The position numbers and the translations under genes are program-made. Below the pieces are notes generated by a model that ran no database searches, had not been told where the DNA came from, and was given only the letters and a program-made list of their open reading frames with translations. Shown here in pieces: positions 34,227 through 42,292 of a DNA stretch of 64,000 bases. Origin of the DNA: Caulobacterales bacterium. GTDB lineage: Bacteria; Pseudomonadota; Alphaproteobacteria; Caulobacterales; Parvularculaceae. Every line of letters begins with the position of its first letter. The stretch's first letter is position 1. The stretch covers positions 186,001 through 250,000 of the forward strand of contig JACKIL010000004.1 of NCBI GenBank assembly GCA_020638525.1, read 5' to 3'.

Positions 34227-36257
34227 CTAGATTGCGTTCATGGTCAGGAGATCATAGCTCGCAACGGCGTCGCCATTCTGGTTAGTAACGGCCACATCCC
34301 AGCGAACTTCGCCATATTCGTCATTGCGCTTCTTCTTCGCTTTTGCGGTAAGACGAACCTTGATCGTATCGCCCGGCGAAACCGGCGTCAGGAAGCGTAG
34401 CTCATCAAGGCCGTAATTGGCGAGAACAGGACCCGGCGCCGGATCGACGAAGAGGCCCGCTGCGAAGGAGAGAATGAGATAGCCGTGCGCGACCCGGCCG
34501 GGGAAGAACGGGTTGGCGGCGGCGGCTTCCTCGTCCATGTGCGCGTAGAAAGTGTCGCCGGTGAAGTGCGCGAAATGCTCGATATCGTCGAGAGTGATCG
34601 TGCGCTCAGCGGTCTCGATCGTCTTGCCGATCTCAAGCTCGCCGAATTTGAGGCGGAAGGGATGCGGCGGCGTCGCCTGATATTTCGAACCTTTGACCCA
34701 GGCGCCCGTGACGCCGGTGAGAATGTCCGGCGAGCCCTGAATGGCCGTGCGCTGCATATAATGCATCACGCCGCGAATGCCGCCTAGTTCTTCACCGCCG
34801 CCGGCGCGGCCGGGGCCGCCATGAACGAGGACGGGAAGGGGCGAGCCATGGCCCGTCGATTCCTTGGCGCTGTCGCGGTTGATGACGGCGATACGGCCAT
34901 GGAAGGCGCCGGCGCCAAGCACGAATTCGCGTGCCGTCGCCGGATCATAGGTGAAGAGCGACATGACGAGCGAGCCTTCGCCTTTCCGGCAAAGCTCAAT
35001 CGCATCATCGAGCGATTTATACGGCATCAGGGTCGAGACGGGGCCGAAGGCTTCGACCGAATGCACCTTATGCGCCGCCCACGGATCATCGCAGCGCAGG
35101 AGTACAGGCGAAATGAAAGCGCCTTGTTTCGCCTTGTCGCCGAGAATGCTCACTTCTTTCGGGTCGCCGAAGACGATCTTCGCTTCGGCGGCGAGCTCGG
35201 CGACTTTCGCGCGCACATCGGCGCATTGCGCGGCGCTGACGAGCGCGCCCATGCGGACCTCTTCAAGCGCCGGGTCGCCGACGGAGATTTTGGAGAGCCT
35301 GTCCGCGAGCGCGGCCTGCGCGGCGTCCATCAGGCTTTGCGGCACGAGGGCGCGGCGGATCGCCGTACACTTCTGGCCCGCTTTCACTGTCATTTCGCGC
35401 ACGACTTCCTTGATGAAGAGGTCGAACTCGGGCGAGTCCGCCGTCGCGTCCGGCGCGAGCACAGAGGCGTTGAGCGAATCCTGTTCGGCGACGAAGCGGA
35501 CGCCTTCTTTCAGGACACGCGGATGGCTCTTCAGCTTGTTGGCCGTCGAAGCCGAGCCTGTGAAGGAGACGATATCCTGCCCCGTGAGGTGATCGAAGAG
35601 ATCGCCTGTGCCGCCGACGATCAACTGAACCGCGCCTTCGGGCAGGCGACCCGTTTCGATCATGATGCGGAAGGCCGCTTCACAGAGATAGGCCGTCGCC
35701 GTCGCCGGTTTCACGATAGCCGGAACGCCGGCGAGCAAGGTCGGGGCGAGCTTTTCGAGCATGCCCCAGACAGGGAAGTTGAACGCGTTGATGTGCACGG
35801 CCGCGCCGCGCATCGACGTATAAACGTGCTGGCCGAGGAAGGTGCCGTTGCGCGAAATCTGCTCGCTCGCGCCGTCGACATAGATCGTATCGTTCGGGAG
35901 TTCGCGGCGCCCCTTCGACGAGAAGGAAAAGAGCGTGCCGGCGCCGCCTTCAATGTCGATCCACCCGTCTTTGCGCGTCGCGCCGGTGTGTTCGTTGAGC
36001 GCGTAGAGTTCTTCCTTGCGGTCCATAATCGCCGTCGCAAGGTCTTTCAGAATATAGGCGCGCTCATGGAACGTCAGCTTGCGGAGCGCCGGGCCGCCGA
36101 CATTGCGGGCGTGATCGAGCATCGCCTTGAAATTGACGCCGGAAGAACTCGTGGCGGCGACTTTTTCGCCGGTCACGGCTGAGGCGATTTCGGCGAGGCC
36201 GTCTTTTCCTTCAACCCATTTGTCGGCGACATAGTTTTTGAGAATGGCGATGGTCAT
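34227..36257 (-). CDS. paaZ: bifunctional oxepin-CoA hydrolase / 3-oxo-5,6-dehydrosuberyl-CoA semialdehyde dehydrogenase
   Basis: A 676-residue fusion. Residues 1-~525 are an aldehyde dehydrogenase with Glu258 (FVAEQD) and nucleophile Cys297 (GQKCTAIRR); residues ~535-676 are a MaoC-type hydratase (FAHFTGDTFYAHMDEE, RVAHGYLILSF). Together they open the oxepin-CoA ring and oxidise the resulting aldehyde. The start at 36257 has AAGGAG upstream. It is 10 bp from paaK downstream. A 190-bp gap containing a repeat separates it from paaG. Confidence 0.96.
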   Translation of the reverse strand: MTIAILKNYVADKWVEGKDGLAEIASAVTGEKVAATSSSGVNFKAMLDHARNVGGPALRKLTFHERAYILKDLATAIMDRKEELYALNEHTGATRKDGWIDIEGGAGTLFSFSSKGRRELPNDTIYVDGASEQISRNGTFLGQHVYTSMRGAAVHINAFNFPVWGMLEKLAPTLLAGVPAIVKPATATAYLCEAAFRIMIETGRLPEGAVQLIVGGTGDLFDHLTGQDIVSFTGSASTANKLKSHPRVLKEGVRFVAEQDSLNASVLAPDATADSPEFDLFIKEVVREMTVKAGQKCTAIRRALVPQSLMDAAQAALADRLSKISVGDPALEEVRMGALVSAAQCADVRAKVAELAAEAKIVFGDPKEVSILGDKAKQGAFISPVLLRCDDPWAAHKVHSVEAFGPVSTLMPYKSLDDAIELCRKGEGSLVMSLFTYDPATAREFVLGAGAFHGRIAVINRDSAKESTGHGSPLPVLVHGGPGRAGGGEELGGIRGVMHYMQRTAIQGSPDILTGVTGAWVKGSKYQATPPHPFRLKFGELEIGKTIETAERTITLDDIEHFAHFTGDTFYAHMDEEAAAANPFFPGRVAHGYLILSFAAGLFVDPAPGPVLANYGLDELRFLTPVSPGDTIKVRLTAKAKKKRNDEYGEVRWDVAVTNQNGDAVASYDLLTMNAI

Positions 36258-36290
36258 TGGCGGCTCCTTCAGAAATTCAAAAAATTCTCG

Positions 36291-36421
36291 CCGTCATCCT
36301 GAACAAGCGCCGCAAAGCGGCGCGCAGATTCAGGACCCAGGGCGTATGCGCTCGGCGCATCGGGCATTGGGTCCCGTATCTGCGCAGCAGCACTGTGCGC
36401 TGCAGCGCGCACGGGATGACG
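36291..36421. repeat. large intergenic inverted-repeat element
   Basis: The paaZ-paaG gap holds a ~130-bp element with outer arms CGTCATCC/GGATGACG, inner arms GGACCCA/TGGGTCC and further GC-rich hairpins such as CGCCGC/GCGGCG. The CGTCATCCTGAA and ATTCAGGACCCA words are typical of dispersed palindromic elements in alphaproteobacterial genomes. It would form a strong RNA structure between the two paa genes. Confidence 0.6.
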
Positions 36422-36447
36422 AATATTGAGGCTTTGAGAGCGCAATG

Positions 36448-37239
36448 TCACCGGCCCTTGAAGCTCGGCTTGCGCTTGTTGAGGAAGGCGTCGACGCCTT
36501 CGCGATAATCTTCCGAACGGCCAAGCTCGCGCATGCGGTCGCGTTCGAGGTCGAGTTGTTCGTCGAGCGGGCGCGTGAAGGCGGTGCGGATGAGCTTCTT
36601 CGTTTCGGCAAGGCCGCGCGTTGGAGCGTTTGCGAACTTCGTCGCCAGCGCGTCTGCGTCTTCCGCGAGCTTCTCGTCGTCGACGCACTTCCAGATGAGG
36701 CCCCAATCGGCGGCGACTTCTGCGCTCACGGGATCGCCGGTGAGCGCAAGCCCTAACGCGCGCGCCTGGCCGACCAGCCTTGCAAGCACCCATGAGCTGC
36801 CTGAATCCGGGACGAGGCCGATATTCGCGAAGGACATGATGAACTTCGCCGACTTTGCGGCGAGTACGATGTCGCATGCGAAAGCGAGCGAGGCGCCTGC
36901 GCCGGCGGCGACGCCATTCACGGCGCAGACGACCGGCATCGGCAAAGAAGTCAGTCGGCGAATGAGCGGGTTGTAGCGTTTCTCAACCGACTCGCCGAGG
37001 TCCGGCGCTTCGCCGCCCGGCGTCACGGCGCGATCCGAAAGGTCCTGCCCAGCACAGAAGCCGCGGCCTGCGCCGGTGATAAGAAGCGTACGGACGGATT
37101 TATCCGCTTCAATCTCGTCGAGAGCAGCCTGCAGCTCGCCATGCATCTGAACGGTGAAAGAATTGAGACGGTCGGGCCGGTTCAGCGTCAGGCGCGCAGC
37201 GCCGTCGGCGATAGAAAAGAGAATGGTCTCGAAGGCCAT
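36448..37239 (-). CDS. paaG: 2-(1,2-epoxy-1,2-dihydrophenyl)acetyl-CoA isomerase
   Basis: A 263-residue crotonase-fold enzyme that isomerises ring-epoxidised phenylacetyl-CoA to oxepin-CoA. The second catalytic glutamate of hydratases is absent; Asp145 in IGLVPDSGSSW is the PaaG catalytic acid, and FCAGQDLSDR forms the oxyanion-hole side. It is the first gene of the leftward paa transcript and is divergent from paaI. Confidence 0.94.
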   Translation of the reverse strand: MAFETILFSIADGAARLTLNRPDRLNSFTVQMHGELQAALDEIEADKSVRTLLITGAGRGFCAGQDLSDRAVTPGGEAPDLGESVEKRYNPLIRRLTSLPMPVVCAVNGVAAGAGASLAFACDIVLAAKSAKFIMSFANIGLVPDSGSSWVLARLVGQARALGLALTGDPVSAEVAADWGLIWKCVDDEKLAEDADALATKFANAPTRGLAETKKLIRTAFTRPLDEQLDLERDRMRELGRSEDYREGVDAFLNKRKPSFKGR

Positions 37240-37309
37240 GCGCTTCGCCGCCTCTTCGGGCGACCTCCCTGGGATTTGACGTTTTTCTCAAATTGCAATC
37301 CGCGCGGCA

Positions 37310-37338
37310 GTAATATAATTGAACGATCAGTCGGTCAA
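37310..37338 (-). promoter_or_regulatory. paaG promoter with putative PaaR operator
   Basis: On the minus strand TTGACC (37333-37338) and TATTAC (37310-37315) lie exactly 17 bp apart. TTGACC is the left part of the imperfect palindrome TTGACCGACTGATCGTTCAA (37319-37338), which resembles TetR-type PaaR sites. The same layout recurs before paaA. The site lies in the 123-bp paaG/paaI divergent gap. Confidence 0.6.
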
Positions 37339-37362
37339 TTAAGAGAGGCCCAGCTTTTTTCG

Positions 37363-37803
37363 ATGGCAGGTGATAAAGATAAAGACGCGCTCGCGCTGGC
37401 GATCGCCAAGCGTCTCAACCAGTTAGAGGGCACCGCGCCCGTCTGGGATTTGAAGCTGGAAGACGCAGGCGAGGGCTGGGCGCGCACATCCATGCTCATA
37501 CGCGATGATATGCTCAACGGGCTCAGGACTGCGCATGGGGGCATGATATTCGCGCTCGCCGACACCGCCTTCGCCTATGCCTGCAATTCGCGCAATGTCG
37601 CGACTTTCGCCCAATCAGCGACAATTTCATTTCTGAGCGCCGGAAAGCCCGGCGAAAAGCTCACCGCTACGGCGCGCGAGGATGCTGCGGTCGGACGCAC
37701 GGGCGTCTATACCGTCAGCGTCACCGGAGAAGACGGGCGCGTCGTCGCCATTTTTACGGGCCTTTCCCGCACGGCGGGCGGCCCGGTCATCGAAACCGCC
37801 TGA
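37363..37803 (+). CDS. paaI: PaaI-type hotdog thioesterase
   Basis: A 146-residue thioesterase that releases CoA from dead-end phenylacetyl-CoA products. The hotdog signature NGLRTAHGGMIFALADTAFA contains the conserved His-Gly-Gly and catalytic Asp; SVTGEDGRVVAIFTGLSR closes the fold. The ATG at 37363 follows AGAGAGG; a longer frame from 37141 overlaps paaG and is rejected. paaJ starts 31 bp after it. Confidence 0.93.
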   Translation: MAGDKDKDALALAIAKRLNQLEGTAPVWDLKLEDAGEGWARTSMLIRDDMLNGLRTAHGGMIFALADTAFAYACNSRNVATFAQSATISFLSAGKPGEKLTATAREDAAVGRTGVYTVSVTGEDGRVVAIFTGLSRTAGGPVIETA

Positions 37804-37834
37804 TTGCGGAAAATAAGTTTGCGAGGAACAAAGA

Positions 37835-39037
37835 ATGTCTGAAGCCTTTATCTGCGACGCCATCAGAACGCCGATCGGCCGTTACGCCGGAGCTCTCTCA
37901 GCGGTGCGTACGGACGATCTCGCCGCGATCCCGCTAAAGGCGATCAAGGACCGTAATCCGGGCATCGACTGGGACGCTGTTGACGATGTCGTCTTCGGCT
38001 GCGCCAATCAGGCGGGCGAAGACAACCGCAATGTCGCGCGCATGGCCGCGCTGCTCGCAGGTCTTGGCGAGAAAGTTCCGGGCTCGACCGTCAACCGCCT
38101 TTGCGGCTCCGGCATGGATGCGGTGACGATCGCCGCGCGCGCGATCAAGGCGGGCGAAGCGGAACTCATCATCGCTGGCGGCGTTGAATCGATGTCGCGC
38201 GCGCCCTTCGTGATGGGCAAAGCGGACACGGCTTTCTCGCGCAGCGCCGAAATTTTCGACACGACGATCGGCTGGCGATTCGTCAATCCGCTCCTGAAAG
38301 CGCAGTACGGCATCGATTCCATGCCTGAAACGGCGGAGAACGTCGCCGAAGACTTCAACATTTCGCGCGAAGACCAGGACGCATTCGCCATGCGTTCGCA
38401 GGCGCGCGCCTCGAAAGCGCAGGCGAATGGCCGCCTCGCGGCTGAAATCGTTCCGGTGACGATCCCGCAGCGCAAGGGCGATCCGGTGATCGTGGACCGC
38501 GACGAGCATCCGCGCGAGACGAGCCTTGAAACGCTCGCGAAGCTCAAACCCTTCGTCAAGAAAGATGGTGTCATCACCGCGGGCAACGCGTCTGGCGTCA
38601 ATGATGGCGCCGCCGCGCTCATCGTCGCATCGGAAGCGGCGGTGAAGAAATACGGCCTCACGCCGCGCGCGCGCTTCATCGCCGGCGCCGTCGTCGGCGT
38701 GCCCCCGCGCATTATGGGCATCGGCCCTGCGCCCGCCTCAAAGCGCGTGCTCGCGAAAGCTGGCCTTGCGATTTCGGCGATGGACGTCATCGAAATCAAC
38801 GAGGCCTTCGCCTCGCAATCGCTCGCGACCCTTCGCGAGCTCGGCCTTCCCGATGATGGCGAGCACGTGAACCCGAATGGCGGCGCGATTGCGCTTGGTC
38901 ACCCGCTCGGCATGTCCGGCGCGCGCCTCGTCCTCACCGCGATCGAAGAACTCCATCGCCGCTCGGCGCGCTATGCGCTCTCGGCGATGTGCATCGGCGT
39001 CGGGCAGGGCATTTCGAGCATTGTCGAGCGGGTTTAG
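37835..39037 (+). CDS. paaJ: 3-oxoadipyl-CoA / 3-oxo-5,6-dehydrosuberyl-CoA thiolase
   Basis: A 400-residue thiolase with nucleophile Cys90 (NRLCGSGMDAV), His in GHPLGMSGARL and Cys386 (MCIGVGQG). IRTPIGRYAGALS and the C-terminal region fit the PaaJ/PcaF branch, which cleaves C8 and C6 oxo-acyl-CoA to acetyl-CoA and succinyl-CoA. It could also serve a beta-ketoadipate pathway. A terminator follows. Confidence 0.93.
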   Translation: MSEAFICDAIRTPIGRYAGALSAVRTDDLAAIPLKAIKDRNPGIDWDAVDDVVFGCANQAGEDNRNVARMAALLAGLGEKVPGSTVNRLCGSGMDAVTIAARAIKAGEAELIIAGGVESMSRAPFVMGKADTAFSRSAEIFDTTIGWRFVNPLLKAQYGIDSMPETAENVAEDFNISREDQDAFAMRSQARASKAQANGRLAAEIVPVTIPQRKGDPVIVDRDEHPRETSLETLAKLKPFVKKDGVITAGNASGVNDGAAALIVASEAAVKKYGLTPRARFIAGAVVGVPPRIMGIGPAPASKRVLAKAGLAISAMDVIEINEAFASQSLATLRELGLPDDGEHVNPNGGAIALGHPLGMSGARLVLTAIEELHRRSARYALSAMCIGVGQGISSIVERV

Positions 39038-39062
39038 ACTCCGCGACGTTGATCAAAATTGA

Positions 39063-39094
39063 AAGCCGGATGCGATGCATCCGGCTTCTTTTTT
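39063..39094 (+). terminator. rho-independent terminator after paaJ
   Basis: AAGCCGGATGC (39063-39073), loop GAT, GCATCCGGCTT (39077-39087) form a perfect 11-bp stem, followed by CTTTTTT to 39094. Confidence 0.9.
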
Positions 39095-39118
39095 AGATTC
39101 CATTACTGAGATTTCCGG

Positions 39119-39907
39119 CTAGTCCAGATCGGACTGCGCCTTCTCCAACTGCCGACGGTTCAAATCATCCGCCACTTCGTCATTCGGCGCGGGCTCGCCC
39201 GGCTTGTAGATGTGAAGATCGGTTTCGTCGGTCGATGCGTCGTTCATCGGCGCGTCGACTTCGACGGGCGCGCTATCGGTGTCGTCTGCAACGACTTCGA
39301 CGGCTGTCTCTTCGATTGGCTCGACAGCGGGAGCTTCAGGCGCGACACTGGCGCCCTGTTCCGGATCGAGTGGCGCTTCGGACGCGATTGGCGGCGTCTC
39401 CATCGGCGCTTCCCCACCTTCAGGCATTTCTTCGCTGGCAGGAGCTTCCTCCGGCGCGGGCGTTTCGTCTGAAATGGGCTCAGCATCGAGAACGCGTGAC
39501 GGCTCCGGCGAGTTGAGCGGCTCAAGTTCCGCGACCATCGGATTCGGCCGGAGGTCGAGATTGGCGCCCGTTCCGGCGTCAATGCCGACCCCGACAAGTC
39601 CGCCAATGAGTGCGTTGCCCGCGCCAGCGGCGAGACCGCCGCCCGACAGTTCAGGCTTCAGCAATGCGGAAGCCGGCTTGTAGCCTTCGAGCGCGAAATC
39701 CACCCGCCATGTGCGCTTGCGTTTGAGCTCAAGCTCGCACGGCGTCACGCAATTATAAGGCCCCATCTTGTCTTTGCTGATCGATTCCGCGGTGACGTCC
39801 GCGCCGGACGGCGTGCTTTCGAACCTCGCCGTATCGTCAGTTCCTCGCACGACCGTCGCGCACGAGCATAGAAGCAGCGCAGGCGCTGCAAGCAAGAAAA
39901 ATCGCAT
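39119..39907 (-). CDS. lipoprotein with PEGA-like N-terminal part and acidic Pro-rich tail
   Basis: A 262-residue protein with a lipoprotein signal (ALLLCSC; Cys16 lipidated). Residues ~18-75 (TARFESTPSGADVTAE...CVTPCELELKRKRTW) look like a PEGA-type surface domain with a Cys pair; a glycine-rich hydrophobic stretch follows (~88-112). From ~125 to the end the chain is a low-complexity Glu/Pro/Ala tail. Such N-terminal parts occur in translocation-associated outer-membrane lipoproteins. The function is unknown, and it shows no link with the paa genes around it. Confidence 0.75.
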   Translation of the reverse strand: MRFFLLAAPALLLCSCATVVRGTDDTARFESTPSGADVTAESISKDKMGPYNCVTPCELELKRKRTWRVDFALEGYKPASALLKPELSGGGLAAGAGNALIGGLVGVGIDAGTGANLDLRPNPMVAELEPLNSPEPSRVLDAEPISDETPAPEEAPASEEMPEGGEAPMETPPIASEAPLDPEQGASVAPEAPAVEPIEETAVEVVADDTDSAPVEVDAPMNDASTDETDLHIYKPGEPAPNDEVADDLNRRQLEKAQSDLD

Positions 39908-40037
39908 GTGATATTACCCCTCAATCCCCATTGCATCTTGCCTGTATTAAGCGCGGGCGCAAGAGGACGGGGTATATGTAAGTATTGTGACGTAGAGGGG
40001 CGGTGGTTGTTCTCCGTGGAGGCGAAGACGCCTTTAT

Positions 40038-40607
40038 TCAAATCGCGTCAATCGCGCCTCGCGCCGCATCTCTCAGCGCCTGTTCAGGCGCATTCGCTTT
40101 GACGAGAACCCGAAGGCCGAAATAGGCGGCGGTAAGCTGCGCCGCTTTCGCTTCGCGCTTTCGAGGGCTCCTGTCATAGGGCGGAGAGGCGGCGAGGGCG
40201 TCCGCGAACATTGCGCGCACCCGGTTCATTGCGGCTTCGACCGCTTCTCGTGAGCGCGCATCGAGCGGCGCCTGGTCGACGGCGGCGTTGCAGAGGAAAC
40301 AGCCGCGACGGTCACCGCCGATCAGCGCGTCGTCGATCGCGTGATTGAAGAGGCGCGTAAAGCGCGCGCGGGCCGGGCCTTCAGCAAGGAGCGGCGCTGA
40401 TCCGGCGATTTCATTGTCCTCATAGTGTTGGAGCGCGCTCAGATACATGCCGCGCTTATCGCCATAGAGCCGGTAGAGGCTTTGCTTTTTGAGGCCCGTC
40501 GCATCCTCAAGATCCTGCATGGAGGCGCCTTCATAGCCTTTGGCCCAGAAGGCGTTTTTGATTGCGTCGAGCGCTGCGTCCGGTTCGAACTCTCTGGGTC
40601 TCGCCAT
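40038..40607 (-). CDS. TetR/AcrR-family regulator
   Basis: A 189-residue regulator with helix-turn-helix YEGASMQDLEDATGLKKQSLYRLYGDKRGMYL (~25-56) and a TetR C-terminal domain with a CFLCNAAVD segment, like regulators of small redox or alkyl-hydroperoxidase genes. It is divergent from a carboxymuconolactone-decarboxylase-like gene and two palindromes occupy the shared gap, so it probably represses both. Confidence 0.87.
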   Translation of the reverse strand: MARPREFEPDAALDAIKNAFWAKGYEGASMQDLEDATGLKKQSLYRLYGDKRGMYLSALQHYEDNEIAGSAPLLAEGPARARFTRLFNHAIDDALIGGDRRGCFLCNAAVDQAPLDARSREAVEAAMNRVRAMFADALAASPPYDRSPRKREAKAAQLTAAYFGLRVLVKANAPEQALRDAARGAIDAI

Positions 40608-40634
40608 GGCCGAAGACCTCCTCTCGCTTTCGTT

Positions 40635-40683
40635 ACGGACCGTGTAGTCCGTTTGAATGGACGGACCGGTCCGTAATTATATA
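40635..40683. promoter_or_regulatory. double TetR operator and promoter
   Basis: Two inverted repeats: ACGGAC-CGTGTA-GTCCGT (40635-40652) and the perfect 14-bp ACGGACCGGTCCGT (40661-40674), sharing the half-site ACGGAC. A plus-strand TTGAAT (40653-40658) precedes an AT-rich -10 region (ATTATATA, about 40676-40683), so the second palindrome fills the spacer of the promoter of the downstream gene. Confidence 0.65.
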
Positions 40684-40773
40684 TGGCTTCCATCGATACG
40701 CAGCAAGCGCCGCCGGAACTGGCGGCCGGAAACCAGAAGCAAGAAGCCAGCAAACAGAAAAAGGAGACTACCG

Positions 40774-41316
40774 ATGTCCAGATTGCGCCAGCTCGCCGAC
40801 AATGAAGCGACCCCCGCCGCCGCCGACCTCTTCTCGGCGATCAAGGGCAAAGTCGGTTTCGTGCCCAATCTCTACCGCGTCACCGGGAACCAGCCGGCGG
40901 TTCTCGCAGGCCTTCTCGGCCTCGGCGATGCGCTCGGCAAAGGATCGTTCGATGCGAAGACGCGCGAGGCGATCGCGCTCGCCGTCGCCGGCGCCAATGA
41001 GTGCGATTACTGCGCCTCTGCGCACAGCGCGATTTCCAAAGGCCTGAAAGTCGATCAGGCGGAAATCACGGCGCGCCTCCACGGCGCTTCTGCGGAACCG
41101 CGGCTGAATGCGATCCTGAAGCTCGCCGTCGCGATTGTGAATGCGCGCGGGCGCGTGGCCGATGCGGATCTCGCTGCGGCGCGCGAGGCCGGTCTCGATG
41201 ATGCAGCCATCGTCGAAACTATCGGCAATGTCGTCGCGAACATCTTCACGAACTATCTCAACCATGTCGCCGACACGGAGATCGACTTTCCGGCCGTAAA
41301 AGCGAAAGCCGCGTAG
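40774..41316 (+). CDS. carboxymuconolactone decarboxylase / AhpD-like protein
   Basis: A 180-residue protein with the AhpD-like core TREAIALAVAGANECDYCASAHSAI: Glu-Cys-x2-Cys-x3-His at ~72-79 is the redox and proton-relay motif of the peroxidase-related branch. The start at 40774 follows AAGGAG. Probably a disulfide-based hydroperoxide reductase in the cytoplasm, controlled by the divergent TetR-type regulator. It does not belong to a protocatechuate pathway as far as can be seen. Confidence 0.88.
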   Translation: MSRLRQLADNEATPAAADLFSAIKGKVGFVPNLYRVTGNQPAVLAGLLGLGDALGKGSFDAKTREAIALAVAGANECDYCASAHSAISKGLKVDQAEITARLHGASAEPRLNAILKLAVAIVNARGRVADADLAAAREAGLDDAAIVETIGNVVANIFTNYLNHVADTEIDFPAVKAKAA

Positions 41317-41371
41317 ACATTCTTCGCACCAGCTTCGAAACGTGGGCCGGGCGCGTGAGCGCCCGGTCTTT

Positions 41372-41944
41372 CTATTGCGCCCCGCCAAACGTCGCGACGA
41401 TCATCCACACGCCAATGAGCGCGAAGACGGCCGCTGCGGCGATCCGCACATAGTTGAGCGGCACGACGCGCGTCACCGCTTCGCCAAAGTAAACGGCGGG
41501 AACATTCGCGGCCATCATGCCGATCGTCGTGCCGAGCGTGACGAGCGGGATATTGTGAAACTGCGCGGCGAGGAGGGACGTCGCGATCTGCGTCTTGTCG
41601 CCGATTTCGACGAAGAAGAAGGCGATCAGCGTCGTCAGGAAGACGCCGCCATGCGAGCGGGAGGCCGCCTCGTCATCTTCCTTGTCCGGAATAAGCGCCC
41701 AGCCCGCCATGGCGATGAAGGCGGCGCCGACAATGATCTGGAAGAGCTTTCCGTTCAGCCATTCCGCGATCAGATAGCCGATGCTCGCCGCCGCGGCGTG
41801 ATTGAGAAGCGTCGCGGCCAGAATGCCGAGCACGATGGGAACGGGTTTGCGAAATTTTGCGGCGAGAACGATCGCGAGCAATTGCGTCTTGTCGCCGATC
41901 TCCGCGATCGCGACCATCGCGGCTGATACGAAAACCGTTTCCAT
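41372..41944 (-). CDS. TMEM165/GDT1 family manganese exporter
   Basis: A 190-residue inner-membrane protein with six helices in two halves, each carrying the family motif: AEIGDKTQ (14-21) and VEIGDKTQ (112-119). Bacterial members such as Vibrio MneA export Mn2+ (family knowledge). The ATG at 41944 begins the first helix and has GAGGA upstream; the longer frame to 42034 would read through the riboswitch and is rejected. The yybP-ykoY element in its leader indicates induction by manganese. Confidence 0.92.
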   Translation of the reverse strand: METVFVSAAMVAIAEIGDKTQLLAIVLAAKFRKPVPIVLGILAATLLNHAAAASIGYLIAEWLNGKLFQIIVGAAFIAMAGWALIPDKEDDEAASRSHGGVFLTTLIAFFFVEIGDKTQIATSLLAAQFHNIPLVTLGTTIGMMAANVPAVYFGEAVTRVVPLNYVRIAAAAVFALIGVWMIVATFGGAQ

Positions 41945-41999
41945 AAAATTCCTCGGGGGCCGGTTAGCTGACACGACGACGCGCCGCCTCCATCGGCCC

Positions 42000-42145
42000 C
42001 TTAAGCCGGAAGCGGTCGTCGTCGGTCTCGCCAATCCGAACCTTTAACGGTTCGCCGCCAGCGCCATGGATGTTTCCCGAAGGATCGACCCAAGTTTGTT
42101 GACGCGGGCTCCGCTCAAAGCGGACGGCTACTCCCCGAACGCGAG
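42000..42145 (-). ncRNA. yybP-ykoY manganese riboswitch
   Basis: Read on the minus strand, the leader shows the class hallmarks in order: GGGGAGTAGCCG (core at 42128-42136), CGTCAACAAAC (42094-42104) and GGCGAGACC (42024-42032), as in proteobacterial yybP-ykoY aptamers. Downstream, GGGGCCG (41994-42000) can pair with CGGCCCC (41956-41962) next to the ribosome site GAGGA (41950-41954), a plausible translational switch. Ends are approximate. Confidence 0.88.
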
Positions 42146-42208
42146 GCGAGGTGTGGCGGCAAGCGCGCGCGGCGTCAAGATCGGCCGAAATTGAATAGGC
42201 GGAATTAG

Positions 42209-42237
42209 TTGACCGCTCGGTCGGTTTATTCTATATG
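42209..42237 (+). promoter_or_regulatory. paaA promoter with putative PaaR operator
   Basis: TTGACC (42209-42214) and TATATG (42232-42237) are 17 bp apart. TTGACCGCTCGGTCGGTT overlaps the -35 box and spacer and contains the near-palindrome GACCGCTCGGTC. The paaG promoter has the same TTGACC-N17 design. The ATG of paaA is 56 bp downstream. Confidence 0.65.
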
Positions 42238-42292
42238 AACCCTGCAGGGCGATTCCGCCTGCAATGCGCAAGCGCGATTCCGGAGGAAGCTG

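Noticed and set aside
34821..36182. 453-residue open frame on the plus strand
   Set aside because: It lies wholly inside paaZ on the other strand, is rich in Arg/Glu/Ala/His as expected from antisense GC-rich frames, and shows no family motif.
39119..41944. Lipoprotein, TetR, AhpD-like and GDT1 genes as part of the phenylacetate pathway
   Set aside because: They have their own regulators (double TetR site, Mn riboswitch) and no enzymatic fit; they are treated as an unrelated insert.
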